Part shown: piece after piece, positions 1 to 12,045 of the stretch
How positions within the stretch are numbered: the first letter of the stretch is position 1
Layout: the number at the start of each line of letters is the position of its first letter
Origin: Cristatella mucedo
Lineage: Eukaryota; Bryozoa; Phylactolaemata; Cristatellidae
DNA: 64,000 bases
Reading direction: 5' to 3'
Assembly: GCA_009760855.2 (NCBI GenBank)
Contig: WPIO01000079.1
Location: forward strand, 515,001-579,000
Position numbers and translations under genes: made by a program
The notes under the pieces: generated by a model
Told to the model about the DNA's origin: nothing
The model's database searches: none
The model's input: the letters and a program-made list of their open reading frames with translations, nothing else

Positions 1-480
1 TACGCAAAAACGTTCTTACGCTTAACCACAAGGCAAAGGCAACCGCTTGGCTCCTCCATACCGAGACTGAGCTGCTGTACATGTTTCAACATCATCGTGC
101 CCTCAGGTCCTATTTGGACAATGAATTAGCTTTTCAATTCCTCCGCTTAAAGACCGTTGGCGACAGAAGCTTTTGTACTGCAAGTCCTAGGCTGTGGAAT
201 TCACTTCCACGATTGTTACGAAACGACAACTACTCTCCTGCTGCCGACTGTGGCACAACCTTTCCAGCCGTCTTATGCCGCTACTTCCGTGTTACTCACA
301 TCCTTCTCTGCTCTTTTGACTGCTAAGCTTCCCACGTTCTCTTTATTTCGTGAGATGAAGTCTGGCGGGTACTGAATACGTACCGAAAGCCGCCTAGGCT
401 GCGATTGAGCTATACAAAACTCTCCTGGGTAACACCCACAGAGTCTTAGTGGCTGTGTAAAGTTACTGACGGAGATGCAT
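1..480 (+). mobile_element. LINE family B (L2/CR1-like), 3' end fragment
   Basis: Decayed C-terminal end of a non-LTR retrotransposon ORF2 and its 3' tail. The reading frame carries the pattern typical of L2/CR1 C-termini: a conserved 'RLWNSLP' block preceded by 'LRLKTVGDRSF' and followed by 'LLRNDNYSPAADCG'. The tail contains CCGAAAGCCGCCTAGGCTG and ends near an ACGGAGAT motif. The same C-terminus and tail recur at 6880-7685 (+), 36140-38390 (-) and 42183-42305 (-), which is what defines family B. The left part is cut by the window edge. Confidence 0.8.
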
Positions 481-834
481 CACATACAATTCAGCAATCC
501 AAGTATTTCAATGATTGGAGATGAAAAAGTTAACAACCGTGCTACTGAAAGCGAAAACCCGAAATGGTTTATGTATATTCTGGAAAGGGGCAGCTAAAAA
601 CCCTAATGGTATGTTCGATTCACTGCCAACTCAATTATCGAACTCGTCACTCACGATTGAAAATTTTGCATTGCTGTAGAGCTCAGAAAGTCATTGGTGG
701 AACATTCCACCTGCACATCCTAACCAAGATTAACAGTAGGCGGCCTAATAGATTCATCTGGCCTGCACTGAAATATCCGAGCTCAGATACGGTCTCGAAG
801 TGGTAATTCGATGCACCATCGTATTAATAATAGT
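481..834. other. Unassigned host DNA
   Basis: I see no gene, repeat or RNA here. Short reading frames exist but show no recognisable motif. Confidence 0.4.
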
Positions 835-1265
835 ACACTTGATAAAGCACCCTCAGAAAACTCAAATCTCTTTTTAAGTGCTTTAAATTTTCTGAAAAGG
901 AAACACGATCGAATGGTTAGTAATAACATGCTCAATAAACACCATGAATATTATGGTTAGGGGTGACATGCACAGGGTCAGCATACAAGTGCGGTTAGTG
1001 GCAGCATGGAACAGTATCAGCACGCATAAGCACATAAAAGATGAATCGCAGGGATCCACTAAATTTTGTCACAAATAGATGCATTTTAAGCTCTTTTTAA
1101 ATTTAGTTAAGTCAGGGAATGTCGTGACGCAAGCCGGGAGTGAGTTCCACGCTTTGGGAGCATACAAACTAAATGCACGGTATCCATAGGATTTGATGGT
1201 TGTTCGAGAAATTAGTAAAAAGTTTCCAAAAAGCGAGTGGTACAATGCTTAGCCTATAGGTGGGG
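835..1265 (-). mobile_element. LINE family A (L2-like) 3' fragment
   Basis: The minus strand reads from a decayed C-terminal ORF into the family A 3' tail. Read on the plus strand it starts with the reversed tail (ATAATAATAG, then CACTTGATAAAGC) and continues into the highly repeated block with CACAGGGTCAGCAT and TTAGTGGCAGCATG. It is strongly diverged from the copies at 8030 and 45995. Confidence 0.75.
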
Positions 1266-1429
1266 CATTAGATATAAACCTAATCGAGCATCCAATCGAA
1301 AGCTCTTTTCTTGTAAGGCTTAATAACCAAATCAAAGCCAGTGAAATATTGTGCCTTCCGGTTAGAATTTAGTGCTGGCAGACTCACTAGGCTAATTATG
1401 GCACCCATGCTCGGGTTGCTTGCGATTGG

Positions 1430-2088
1430 TCAAGGCAGCTTATAGGCGTCATTAGAATTTGAAAATCGCCAGTGCTTCGTGGAGCACTTGCACCAGTTTG
1501 CAGCTTCACCACAGGGTGTTCGAATCTGTATTGGAAAACTTCTCGTCTTATTCTTTTGTGAAAGGCATTCTACTTAGGCAATAAGGATAGAATTATAACG
1601 TCTTAAACAGCCTTGAACCTTGCTTCTTGGCTTCGTTGTTGCGAGAAAATAAACCTCTGCAGTTTGGTGAAATACTTACTTATTTTTTACTCTCCTCGTG
1701 TGGCTTTAGCTCTTCTGTTCTTAAACCAAATCTAAAGCGAGATTTATCAATGTGCCAATTGCGATATCGTGCGAGGATTTTTCTAAATCTCGCGTATGCA
1801 AATGCAGTCAATTCTAATCAAAGTACGAGCTCGGACCTCAATTGTTTCAATCGATAAAGCTAGTCGTAAAGCGGTTTCCTTCACCGTTTGCTGCAAAGGT
1901 CTCGAATTTTCGTTGAATTTCAGCGTAAGCACCTCCAGCTGCTGAGCTGAAAATGTCATCTGCAGTTTCCTTGTCCTGATGGGATACCCTTAGGCGAACG
2001 ATACTATATGCTCGTGACAAACTTCAGCAGATTTTGGAACTTGGATTACAAGCGAGCACGTATACAGCTTTACGTTCTAGACTGACAT
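1430..2088. other. Unassigned host DNA
   Basis: No supported gene. Only one short weak frame (1627-1857, plus), without recognisable domains. Confidence 0.4.
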
Positions 2089-2480
2089 TTAGACGGGAAG
2101 GCAGTTGGAGGAGTCACTATTACCTTGTGTCATTGAGATAGGTGGACTCGACAGTCCGTGAGCTTGACATGAGCTCACGTCACGTGACGTCATGTCCTGA
2201 CTCACGTGACGCTCCGTAAGGACCTCCTGCGCCTGAGTCGTCGGGGCGCCGTAACAAGCCGTAACACCTCCGATTTCCCCGGTCAGGCCTTGTCCACTGC
2301 CCCGCAGGCTTACGTCTTCTTGCCTGTACGATGGCATTGCCTTGACGCCAGTCAGAATGAAAGGGTCGATTTTCAGGCCAACTCCATCAGGAAAACGTTC
2401 GCAAAGGAGAAAAGGGCAATAGCTTCCCCCCCATTGGACTTCTTAGTCAATGGAGTGAAGGAGTGGATACCAGCATTACT

Positions 2481-3453
2481 TCAGTTCTCCGATTTAATGT
2501 CGGTAAGCAATGGATTCCCTTCGTTACCCGACGAAAGTAATACTCCTGCATATCGAAATACTTGCCACATTTTTTGTCCGTGAGATGGAATGTTGCCATG
2601 AAGAGCAGCCGGCGGTGGCGGAGGCGGCGCGCCTAGCCTTACACCTGGCTGATTCGCTGCTAAATTTTGATGCGATGCCATAGGTTCTCGGCTGTCACGT
2701 GAGACATCCTTATTTTCTTGCGAGGCTGACGTCGAAAACGGAGGAATCCCGTGTATTCCCAGAGGGATTCTCTGAGGAGGCTTTGCCTGACCTGTCAGCG
2801 AGTTAGGATAAAGAATTGCATTTGATTCATTAGCCCTTGGAAGAAGAGTTGCCCCTGTAATAAAAGAGGGCGTGTCCTTGACCTTGACCGTCTGGTGTAG
2901 CGGCCACTTTTGATACCCAGTCATGTTAGCTCCATTATTTGAATCTGAGTTTGGAGGAAATAAAGGCGATGCATGAGCCGATAATTTACTTGCCACTTGG
3001 TTGCGAGATGCATTCCAATTTGCTCCGTTCACTAAGACCTCGCTAGGTAGAGACCGAATCAAAATTTGGCTTTGAGGGGGATTACCAATCGCACTGGCAC
3101 TTAAGACTGGATTACCTCCTGACCTTAACCGTCTGGTGTAGCGGCCACTTTTGATACCCAGTCATGTTAGCTCCATTATTTGAATCTGAGTTTGGAGGAA
3201 ATAAAGGCGATGCATGAGCCGATAATTTACTTGCCACTTGGTTGCGAGATGCATTCCAATTTGCTCCGTTCACTAAGACCTCGCTAGGTAGAGACCGAAT
3301 CAAAATTTGGCTTTGAGGGGGATTACCAATCGCACTGGCACTTAAGACTGGATTACCGGATACATCACAGTCTTCAGGTTGAGGGATCGTTACATTTTTC
3401 TTGCAGTGTACACCTTCAACGCCTAATGGACCTCCAGCGGAATTAAAGAACAA
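2481..3453 (-). pseudogene. Unidentified Ser/Asn/Pro-rich coding region, broken by tandem duplication
   Basis: Two minus-strand reading frames, 3453-3112 and 3062-2481, encode overlapping versions of the same Ser/Asn/Pro-rich, low-complexity protein segment, ending in a run of six prolines and a short C-terminus before a TGA. The break between them coincides with a 237-bp tandem duplication (2880-3116 and 3121-3357, start-to-start offset 241). That offset is not a multiple of three, so it changes frame; a single-copy allele would read through. A further open stretch just upstream (about 3640-3480) encodes an acidic/basic segment (KRKPGDDEESS) in another frame and could be another exon. I do not recognise the family. 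Composition resembles disordered regions of transcriptional co-regulators, but that is only a guess. No clean splice model could be built. Confidence 0.4.
2880..3357. repeat. 237-bp direct tandem duplication
   Basis: Bases 2880-3116 and 3121-3357 are almost identical (the clearest difference is GACCTTGACC versus GACCTTAACC) and are separated by TCCT. The near identity implies a recent duplication, a polymorphic allele, or an assembly join of two haplotypes. Confidence 0.93.
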
Positions 3454-3639
3454 AGCACCAACTTGGCTCGAGCAGTGGGCTGGCTGCTGATCAGCCGAGT
3501 AACTAAAGAAAAATTTTGCCGTATCAGCATATCATCGCTTTGATTGACCTGCCAAGTTGTGGTGGGCTCTAGTGGAGCATCGCTCGATTCTTCATCATCT
3601 CCAGGCTTGCGTTTTCCGTCTCCACTAACTTAGTGCTTA

Positions 3640-4090
3640 TCGATTCTACTCGAGCTGGCGAGCTGTTAAAGTACTGGCCGCAGAGATGGAGACAGCCGAG
3701 ATGACGACGGTAATGATTGCTGACACGATTGGTCGCAATCAGTCGACGGCATTGATCCCGATCGGTCCCAATTGAGTTGGTTGTCGTACTGCCACATTCT
3801 TAGTCAGGTCGGCGAAGCTGGGCTGGGCACCAAAATTCATAGCTCATGTCGTGCTTCTTTCCTGTTGATAAAAATAGAAATAGAAATGAGACCAACTGCA
3901 AGTTAAAAATGTAACGTGCTTTCACGGTAGAATATCAACGCTCAAATAGCCTGCCATTCAAATTTGGCGCCTTTTTTGATGGATTCATACATTCCAATGC
4001 ACTTAACTTCGTGCTGAGCAGAAACGCAGTCGGTTGTTAGAGCTCAGTTGGTATTGCAGTCGGTTGTTTGAGCTAAGTTGGTATTGCGAT
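3640..4090. other. Unassigned host DNA
   Basis: No recognisable gene. A short direct repeat (CAGTCGGTTGTT twice, 4028-4068) lies just before the LINE fragment. Confidence 0.4.
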
Positions 4091-4094
4091 GCTA

Positions 4095-5215
4095 TATACA
4101 CCCCTCTTGCCGATGTGTGTGCCAAGCACAATCTAGGCTTTCACTTCCATGCGGATGACACTCAGTTGTACCTTTAATTTGATCCCTCCCAGTCCCAGAG
4201 CACGTATTCTCTCAACTCCCTTCCTGCGTCTATTGATGACATCCACAAATGGATGGCAGAACAGTTTTTAAATTGAATGATGATAAAACTAACCTACTAG
4301 TTGGGGGCAAGCCAAGTGTGATTCAGAAATTGGAAAGGCTAACTCTAAACATTGGCTCTACCAACATACCTCTTGTTGAATTTGCACGAAATCTAGGTGT
4401 CATGTTCCGAAGTGATCTTTCGTTAGACGACCACAGCAGCTCCACAGTAAAGTCTGCCTACTTTCTGCTGCATAAAATTGCTAACACTCTGGCTTGTTTA
4501 GGCAGAGATAACACATCTAAGTGGATCCATGCATTTGTGACATCCCGTCTTGACTTCTGTAACTCACTGCTTGCTGGTCTACCGGCATGTGCAATCAGGC
4601 GCTTACAGCTGGTAAAGAACTCAGCAGCTAGGCTAGTCTGGCGTGAGTGTCACAGTTTCCAGATTACACAACCTCTCGCCGACCTGCACTGGCTACCAGT
4701 CAAGCAACAGATCGACTTCAAGGTTTTGTCACTCCCTTTTAGGTCCCTTTATTCTTTAGCTCGAGCCTTCTTATCAGATCTACTCCACACCAGGCTCAGC
4801 ATCGTACCACCTGCTTTTCGGAATGTAACCGTTTAACTACACCTCTTACAAACCTCAAATTTATGTGCGACCATGCCTTTAGTTCGTACGTTCCCAAAAC
4901 CTGGAACTCATTGACAACTTGTGCCACGACATCCCCTGACTTGACCACATTAAAAAAAAATTAAAAACGCATCTATTGATGACAGCATTTAGTGGGTCCC
5001 TGCGATTCGTCCTGAATGCGCTTATGCGGGCTGACACTGTGCATGCGGCCACTAACCACATTTGCATGCTGACCCTGTGCATGTCACCCTTAACCATGTT
5101 ATTCATGTTTTTTATCAAGCATGATACCGCTCCTCTCTACCTTGTTTCCTCTGCAGCAAATGTAAAGCGCCTAGAAAGAGATTGAGTTCGCCGATAAGTG
5201 TAATAATGCTATTAC
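4095..5215 (+). mobile_element. LINE family A, RT C-terminal half and 3' tail
   Basis: L2-like retrotransposon relic. In order it shows a diverged RT motif C region (FHADDTQLY), a FKLNDDKTNLLV block, the C-terminal 'FVTSRLDFCNSLLAGLPA' and 'LADLHWLPVKQQIDFKVL' blocks, and the 3' tail with the AAAGCGCCTAGAAAGAGATT hairpin. Stops and frameshifts are frequent, and the AP endonuclease half is absent (5' truncation). Confidence 0.88.
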
Positions 5216-5241
5216 CTTATCCCATTTCTATTCATTCAGAT

Positions 5242-5283
5242 CATGTCGCATGTTGCATGTTGCATGTTGAATGTTGCATGTTG
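5242..5283. repeat. 7-bp microsatellite (GCATGTT)n
   Basis: About six imperfect copies of GCATGTT inside otherwise unassigned DNA between two LINE fragments. Confidence 0.85.
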
Positions 5284-5429
5284 TTCAGGTTATGTTGCTG
5301 TTACAAGTTTAAGTAATCTCTCGTTCATACTAAAATGACTATGATTTGTAGGTGCGCAGTCATTTACAAACAGAGACTGCACATTGACCGCCGACATTGT
5401 AACCCGAAACTAAATGTAAAGTTTGATAA

Positions 5430-6165
5430 TGTAAACTCAACTCACTGCTTGCTGGTCTACCGGCTATGGTAAAGTCAAGCGCTTACAGTTAGTGCTAAAC
5501 TATGCAGCTAGGCTTGTCTGTCGTGAGCCTGGAAGTTTCCAAATCACATTATTTCTCGACGACCTGCACTGGCTCCCAGTCAAGCTACGTATCGTTCCCC
5601 CACCAGGCCAAGAATCGTTCTACCCGCTTTCGGAATTTAATTATTTACCTAAACTTCGTACAAACCTCAAATCCTTCGGAGACCGTGCCTTTGGTTCGTA
5701 TGCTCCTAAAGCCTGGAACTCACTGCCGACTTGCATCACGACATCTCCTGACTTGACCACTTTTAAAAGAAGCTAAAATGCATTTGATTATCACAGCATT
5801 TAATGCATCCCTGTGATTCGTCTTTTATGGGTTTGTGCGTGCTGACAATGTACATGCTGCCACTAACCATGTCATTCTTGTCGCTTACTGAGCATCGGCG
5901 ATGCTGGGCAGGGGTAATGGTGCTCGCCCCGACCAAGGTCTGGCCGAGGTCGTGGGGTCAAGCCCCGTGGCATACGTGAAGCGCCTGAACAGAGATTATG
6001 TTCTCTTAGGTCACTATACAAAAGAGTTATATTTATATGTATGCTACCACTAACCATTCAATTATACTTTCTTTTCAGCAAATGCAAAGTGCCTAGATGG
6101 AGATTGAGTTCTCTGAGAACGTTATGTCAAATGCATTACTATTATTACTGTTATTATTATACTCC
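5430..6165 (+). mobile_element. LINE family A fragment split by a SINE
   Basis: The C-terminal ORF2 blocks (LDDLHWLPVK, YAPKAWNSLP) run to about 5890. SINE-1 sequence follows (5893-6030), and the LINE 3' tail (GCAAATGCAAAGTGCCTAG) resumes to an interrupted ATT-rich end. The order LINE-SINE-LINE suggests insertion of the SINE into the LINE tail or a recombination between their similar 3' ends. Confidence 0.8.
5893..6030 (+). mobile_element. SINE-1 copy (tRNA-derived), 5'-truncated
   Basis: Retains the B-box-like part around GGGGTCAAGCCCC and the family tail GTGAAGCGCCTGAACAGAGA. The A box is missing or badly degraded. Confidence 0.7.
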
Positions 6166-6512
6166 AATCAAGACATCCTAGCGTGACCGAAAATTAGCTG
6201 CTATAGGCTTGAAATGCTTTGGGCTGATCAGCTGGAGTCTCATGGAGTCTCATGGCTGATCCGTCAGCAGAGTTGACGCCACTTATCTAAAAAATCTTGT
6301 TGATTACCTGGGACATCTAGCGTGGGTATCATGTGCATATCCTTCTCTGCAAGAGAAATCTTACTGGCTATAAAAAGTGAATACTTAAGTCAAGTGTTCT
6401 GAAGGATCTGCTATCGGTTGCTTGCTTTTAAATTTATGCTATCGCACGCGCTGACATAATCGTTTAGCGAAAGCTAGATTCGTATTCCCAAGCAAGTGAG
6501 TCATGGCCTTAA

Positions 6513-6630
6513 TAATAATGATAATAATGCACTTGATAAAGCACTCTCAGAGAACTCAATCTCTTTCTAGGTGCTTTACATTTGCTGCAAAGAGAACTGC
6601 AATTGAATGGTGAGAAATACCCTGACACGT
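6513..6630 (-). mobile_element. LINE family A 3' tail only
   Basis: Reversed tail: interrupted AAT run, TGCACTTGATAAAGC, AATCTCTTTCTAGGTGC and TTTGCTGCAAAG. Only about 110 bp remain, a severe 5' truncation. Confidence 0.8.
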
Positions 6631-6879
6631 GCTTTGGCGTTTTCGCTGCATTATAGCCCCTCAGATGTGTAGTTCCAACATTGCCTCTTAGATGGGCCTA
6701 AACGATTCAAGTTAATACAATAGCAGCACCACAACAGTTTTTATATCGGTAAATTTTGTGCGAAACTCGAAACTTGAAGCGTCGCATACTAATCTACCTC
6801 AGCCAAGTTCATTCCTCACTTCCTGGTTCACTTGATTGGAGCGGTTTTCCAAGACGACATTGATCCAGTGGACTACTTC

Positions 6880-7685
6880 AGCTAAACGGTAGGGTCTTCT
6901 AACGTCACGACGTCCCCTGCCATGTCAACATTTAAAAAAATGCTTAAAACACATTTGTTTATAACGTAATTTAGGAGGTCCTTGTGATTCGTCCTCTCTG
7001 TGCGGATGCCCACAGAAACTGTGCCTGCTCTTACTAATAGCATCTGAACGCTCACGCTTTTGGCTGGGCTACCAAAGAAAGCAACTAGGCCACTGCAGCT
7101 GACTATGAATATGGCTGCAAGGCTAGTCTTCAAGTCCCAGAGGTTTGAGCACGTGTCTCCTTTGCTAAAAGAGCTAGGATTGATACCGGTTGAGCAACGG
7201 ATACAGAGCAAAGTTCTTACGCTGACCCACAAGGCCCGCCACGGCTTGGCACCTTCGTACCTAGCTGAACTGCTGCACCAGTTTCAGCCTCTTTGCGCCC
7301 TCAGGTCCTGTGTGGACAATAAATTAGCTGTTCCATTTCTCTGCTTAAAGACCGTTGGCAACAGAAGCTTTAGCTTTGCAGGTCCTAGACTGTGGAACTC
7401 GCTTCCACAATTCTTACGCAACGTCAACTACTCTCCTGCTGCCGAATATGGCTCATCCTTTTCAGCAATCCTGAGCTGCTAATTTCATGCTACTCACTAC
7501 CTCAACTGCTCTACTGACTCTGCTATGCCTCCCAATTTCTCTTTGTTGCATGAGACGAAGTCCGTTGGTTAGCGAATGCGTACCGAAAGCCGCTTAGGCT
7601 GTGAGTGGGCTATACAAAACTCTCCTGCGTAACACCCACATAGTCTTTATGACTTTGTGGAGTTACAGACGGAGATCCATTGGAT
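6880..7685 (+). mobile_element. LINE family B C-terminal ORF and 3' tail
   Basis: The plus-strand frame at 7060-7482 encodes the L2-type C-terminus (NMAARLVFKSQ, LIPVEQRIQSKVLTL, GPRLWNSLPQFLRN). The tail holds CCGAAAGCCGCTTAGGCTG and CTATACAAAACTCTCCTG and ends at ACGGAGATCCATTGG. It starts without RT motifs. A family A-like 3' tail segment lies at its left edge (about 6885-7050), so the left junction may be chimeric. Confidence 0.82.
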
Positions 7686-7689
7686 TACT

Positions 7690-8030
7690 GGGCGTGTTGC
7701 ATCGTACAAATGTCATGCTTGATGAAATTTCAAATTTCACCACTAATAATGTGGTAATGCTTTCTTTACAGCATCCGTAAAGTGTGAGGATGCTAGACAA
7801 ATGTATGTGATAATGCATCATAAGGTTGTCAGTGAATTTATGACATTTCTCTCCGTGTAGTTGTTTAATTTACAGCTTTCCTGTAGGTGCCATAAAACGA
7901 CCACTTGTTGTTCAATACCCACTGCTCGCCCGAGTAAGTCGTGAAGTTACCGTGACCTTCCGCGTTAGATCACTTCTATCCCGCATGCACTTGCTTCTGG
8001 AAAAGCTTCTAAGAATTCCAAATATTCCAA
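7690..8030. other. Unassigned host DNA
   Basis: AT-rich, no supported feature. Confidence 0.4.
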
Positions 8031-8870
8031 AGCGACCTCTCGTTAGACGACCGCATCAGCTCCACAGCCAAATCCGCATATTTTCAGCTTCATAACATTG
8101 CTAAAATTCGGGCCTGTTTAGATAAAAATACCACGTCCAAGTTGGTCCATGCATTCGTGACATCTCGTCTCGACTTCTGCAACTCACTGCTCACTGGCCT
8201 ACCAGCATGTGCGATCAGGCGATTGCAGCTGGTGCAAAACTCTGCAGCTAGGCTTGTCTGTCGTGAGCGTCGCAGTTGCCACATTACTCCACTTCTCGCC
8301 GACCTGCACTGGCTACCAGTCAAGCAACGGATTGACTTCAAGGTTTTGTCGCTCACTTTTAGGTCCCTTCATTCTATGGTTCCAGCCTATCTGTCAAATA
8401 TACTACCCCATCAGGCTAAGCATCGTACCACCCGCTTTTCGGAATCCAACAGTCTAGAAATACCTCATACAAACCTTAAATCCTTTGGAGACCATGCATT
8501 TAGTTCATATGCTCCCAAGGCCTGGAGCTCCCTCCCGACCTGCGTCAGAACATCCCCCGACCTGACCACATTTAAAAGGAACCTAAAAACACACCTATTT
8601 AGGACAGCATTTAGTGGGTCCCTGTGATTCGTCATTGATGTGCTTATGCGTGCTGACACTGTGCATGCTGCCACTAACCACATTTGCATGCTGACCCTGT
8701 GCATGTCACCCCTAACCATATTATTCAATTCGTTTGTTTTTTCAAGCATGATTTTACTTACCATTCAATTGCATTTCACTTTACAGCAAATGTAAAGCGC
8801 CTAGAGAGAGATTAAGTTCTCTGAGGGCGCTTTATCAAGTGAATTATTATTATTATTATTATTAAGAATA
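8030..8870 (+). mobile_element. LINE family A, well-preserved C-terminus and 3' end
   Basis: One of the least decayed copies. An uninterrupted frame at 8142-8627 covers the complete L2-type C-terminal region (FVTSRLDFCNSLLTGL, QNSAARLVCRERRS, LLADLHWLPVKQRIDF, FGDHAFSSYAPKAW, DLTTFKRNLKTHLF). It is followed by the 3' UTR with AAAGCGCCTAGAGAGAGATT, the pairing arm TGAGGGCGCTTTATCA, and an (ATT)n end. This copy and 45995-46790 are nearly the same sequence in opposite orientation, so the family was active recently relative to the other copies. Confidence 0.92.
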
Positions 8871-9059
8871 TCCTCTACTGTCTGTCAGTAGGGGTTGCAC
8901 CTATTTATTCACTCCCGCACCAGTTCTCTATCTGAAACTAGTGGCTTGAGCAACCATTAGCATTATCTGTCTGCTCCAAACTCTGCTCATTTAGCTGGAC
9001 TTCAAAACCTCTCCCGAGGTCAAGCCTTTAGTTTAAATGCAGCCAGGAAATCTCCGTAG

Positions 9060-9220
9060 GCGGGTATTATGAGGATGAAAACAATAGACACAGAAGAGCC
9101 TCAAAGGCTATCATCACGGCTTGCAGCGGCAATAAAGGATCGCCCATCGCAGGATTCGAAACCGCGACCTCGGAACCCACGTCGCGAAAAGCAACCGCCT
9201 TACCTAGTGAGCCAGCACAT
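9060..9220 (-). mobile_element. SINE-2 copy (tRNA-derived)
   Basis: Reversed copy of the family best seen at 47093-47275. It contains the B-box-like GGATTCGAAACC region and the internal GGCTTGCAGCGGCAATAAAGG block. Diverged. Confidence 0.75.
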
Positions 9221-9224
9221 CACC

Positions 9225-9670
9225 CTGAAATTTCGAAAAACTTATGGTGAAACTTAGCACCCACTTTTTTCCGATATAACCTTCTGTTAGCGAATTTTCG
9301 TTTATGCTTGATCCACCTTAACCCGATCATAGCACAGGTATTAGATGCACGAATTTAATGACCTACGTCCTTGTTTCGAGTCCAACCGAAGGGAATTATT
9401 TATTGCGCATTGCAAGCCGGATATATGGTCCAAAAGTGTCTTCTCCCTTTTTCTAAATGAGGCAGCTGAATCAGCTGAACTTTAAGCTTATGTACCCCTT
9501 TGCAGCAGCTATGCATTGAACTATCACACAACAGTTGTCAATTGGTGCTATTTTTCAAGACCTTGTAGTGCATGCGAAGAAACTTACTTCCTTTAGGATG
9601 AAATAGAAAATATTTATTCTAATATCTGAAATGGTTTGTTCTTCCTATCGTTCTATCTGACGTCTTAAGA
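9225..9670. other. Unassigned host DNA
   Basis: No supported gene or repeat recognised. Confidence 0.35.
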
Positions 9671-9674
9671 GCTG

Positions 9675-9870
9675 AATTGCGTACACTGCATGCTGACCCT
9701 GTGCATGTTACCCCTCACCATGTTATTCATGTTGCTTGTTTATCAAGCATGATATTACTCACCATTCAATTGCATTTCCCTTTGCAGCAAATGTAAAGCG
9801 CCTAGAAAGAGACTGAATTCTCTGAGGGCGCTTTATAAAGTGCATTATTATTATTATTATTATTATTACA
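9675..9870 (+). mobile_element. LINE family A 3' tail
   Basis: Contains CATGCTGACCCTGTGCATGT, AAAGCGCCTAGAAAGAGACT, GAGGGCGCTTTATAAAGTGC and a clean (ATT)n end. Confidence 0.85.
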
Positions 9871-9924
9871 GTGACTGACCCATTTTCTCGCTAGAGGCCG
9901 TGTGCATGACCCTACTCACATCTC

Positions 9925-9930
9925 TTTCTT

Positions 9931-9962
<32 letters not shown>

Positions 9963-9965
9963 TCG
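9925..9965. repeat. (CT)n microsatellite
   Basis: About 40 bases of TCTCTCTC with one TCTA interruption. Confidence 0.9.
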
Positions 9966-10004
9966 GTTCAATACCCTGCCAAATCTTAACCTAAAACTGT
10001 ACGA

Positions 10005-11880
10005 TATGCTAATAATAATAATAGCACATTTGATATAACACCCTTTGAGAACTCAATCTCTTTCTAGGCGCTTTACACTTGCAGCAAAAGAAGCATGATC
10101 GAATAGCTGAGTGGCAGCATTCTCAATGGACATCAATAAAAACATGGTTAGGGTTGACATGCACACGGTCAGCATGCAAATATGGTTAGTGGCAGCACGC
10201 AGTGTCATCACACATAAGCACTTAAAGGACGAATCGTATGGACCTACTTAATGCAGCGATTGATGCATTTTTCGTTTCTCTTTAAATGTGGCCGATACAG
10301 GGGATGTCGTGATGCAAGTCGGAAGTGAGTTCCAGGATTTGGGAGCAAACGAACTAAACGCAAGGTCAACATATGGATTTGAGGTTCGGACGAGTATTGA
10401 TAAACGATTAAATTGTGGAAAGCGAGTGGTAAGATGCTTAGCCAGTTTTGGGAGTAGATCTAATAGATAGGCTGGAGCCAAAGAATGAAGGGATCTGAAA
10501 GTTAGTGACAAAACCTTGAAGTCGATGCGTTGCTTGACAAAAAGGGTAACCCATGAAGGTCGGCGAGAAGTGATATGATGTTTCAACTGCAACACTCACG
10601 ACAGACAAGCCTAGCTGCATAGTTTAGTACTAACTGTAAGCGCCTGATCACACAATAGTCGTAGACCAGCAAGCAGTGAGTTACGGAAGTCAAGACGGGA
10701 TGTAAAAATGCATAGACCAATTTAGATGAGGTAACCCTTTCTAAACAAGCCCGATTTTTAACAGTGTTATGTAGCTGAAAGGATGAAGACTTTACTATTG
10801 AGCTAATGTGGTCGTCTAATGAAGGGTCACTTTGGAACCTGACACCTAGATTTCATGCAGATTGAACAGGAGATATGCTGGCAGGGCCAAATTTGAGCGT
10901 TAGCCGTTCCAACTTCTGAATCACACTTGGTTTTCTCAAAACTAGTACGTTGGTTTTGTCACAATTTAATTTAAGAGTGCTTGCTCCCATCCATATGCGG
11001 ATGCCATCAATACATGCAGCTAGGGAGTTAAGAGAATTCGAGGTACTCGAAGACTGGGAGGGATCAAAGCAAAGGTACAACTGAGTGTCATCTGCATGGA
11101 AGTGAAAGCCCAGATTGTGCTTGGAAATAACATCGGCAAGCTAGAGAGTATGAACTGTAAAAAGAACTGGACCAAGCACATAGCCCTGACGTACCCCTCA
11201 CTTCAGAGGTTTCTCGGACGATCTTGGTCCATTCACAGTACCCTATAGTACTTACTTACCATTCAATTGCATTTCACTTTACAGCAAATGTAAAGCGCCT
11301 AGAGAGATTAAGTTCTCTGAGGGCGCTTCATCAAGTGAATTATTATTATTATTATTATTATCTGGAGTCACCCACTGAAACAGGAGGACCTGAGGTATTG
11401 CAATGCAGCGACAGTGATGCTCAGGCGAAAATAAAAGCTCTCAAAATGGACTTGGTGATTGATAGCTTCAAAAGCTACTGAAAGATTGAGCAAAAAAGCA
11501 CCACTCTGACTCTGCCTAAGTCTGCATTCCTAAGTAGGTCTTTTTACACCTAAAGCATTGCTGACTCTGTGGACTGATTAGCCCTAAAACCAGCCAGGAA
11601 CTTACTAGCAAGATTCGAAGTTTAAAAATTGAATTGAGGTGGTCAGACACTAGTCTTTCCGGTGTCTTTAATGGGAGTTGTAGAAGGAATGGTAAAAGTG
11701 AGAGTGCTCGAGTTCTCTCGGTCTACAGCCTTTTTGAAAGGTGTTGGGACGTGACCTGAGGGTAATGACATATCTATGATGTTGGTTGTGCGGATCAGCA
11801 GCTGATAGTCTATGCATCGTAAAAGCAGAACTCGGTGATCAATTGGATCCAGAGGTCTTGTTGTCTTCTTTAATCGGTGA
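10005..11880 (-). mobile_element. LINE family A relic with RT region, nested tail inside
   Basis: From right to left on the minus strand: a decayed RT-proximal region (about 11880-11370) similar to the start of the copy at 17650; the block with FDPSQSSSTSNSLNSLAACI and FKLN-type sequence (around 11080-10850); the C-terminal ORF (LTFRSLHSLAPAYLLDLLP, 10595-10248); then the family A tail to 10005. A short forward-orientation tail (11250-11362) has inserted into it. Many stops and frameshifts. Confidence 0.8.
11250..11362 (+). mobile_element. Nested LINE family A 3' tail
   Basis: Plus-strand tail (ACTTTACAGCAAATGTAAAG, GAGGGCGCTTCATCAAGTG, then (ATT)n) embedded in the minus-strand LINE relic. 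Confidence 0.82.
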
Positions 11881-12045
11881 GCCGTGGTGGCACACTAGGT
11901 AAGGCGGTTGCTTTCACGACCTCGGTCCCGAGATCGTGGGTTCGAATACTGCAGTGGGCGATTCTTTATCGACACTGCAAGCGGTGGTGATAGCCGTAAA
12001 GGCTCTTCTGTCGCTATACAAAAAGAGGCTGTTTAATCAGCTATG
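11878..12045 (+). mobile_element. SINE-2 copy (tRNA-derived)
   Basis: A-box-like CACACTAGGTAAGGCGG and B-box-like GTGGGTTCGAATACTGC are spaced as in a tRNA-derived RNA polymerase III promoter. They are followed by the family body and the tail GCTATACAAAAAGAGGCTG. Confidence 0.85.
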
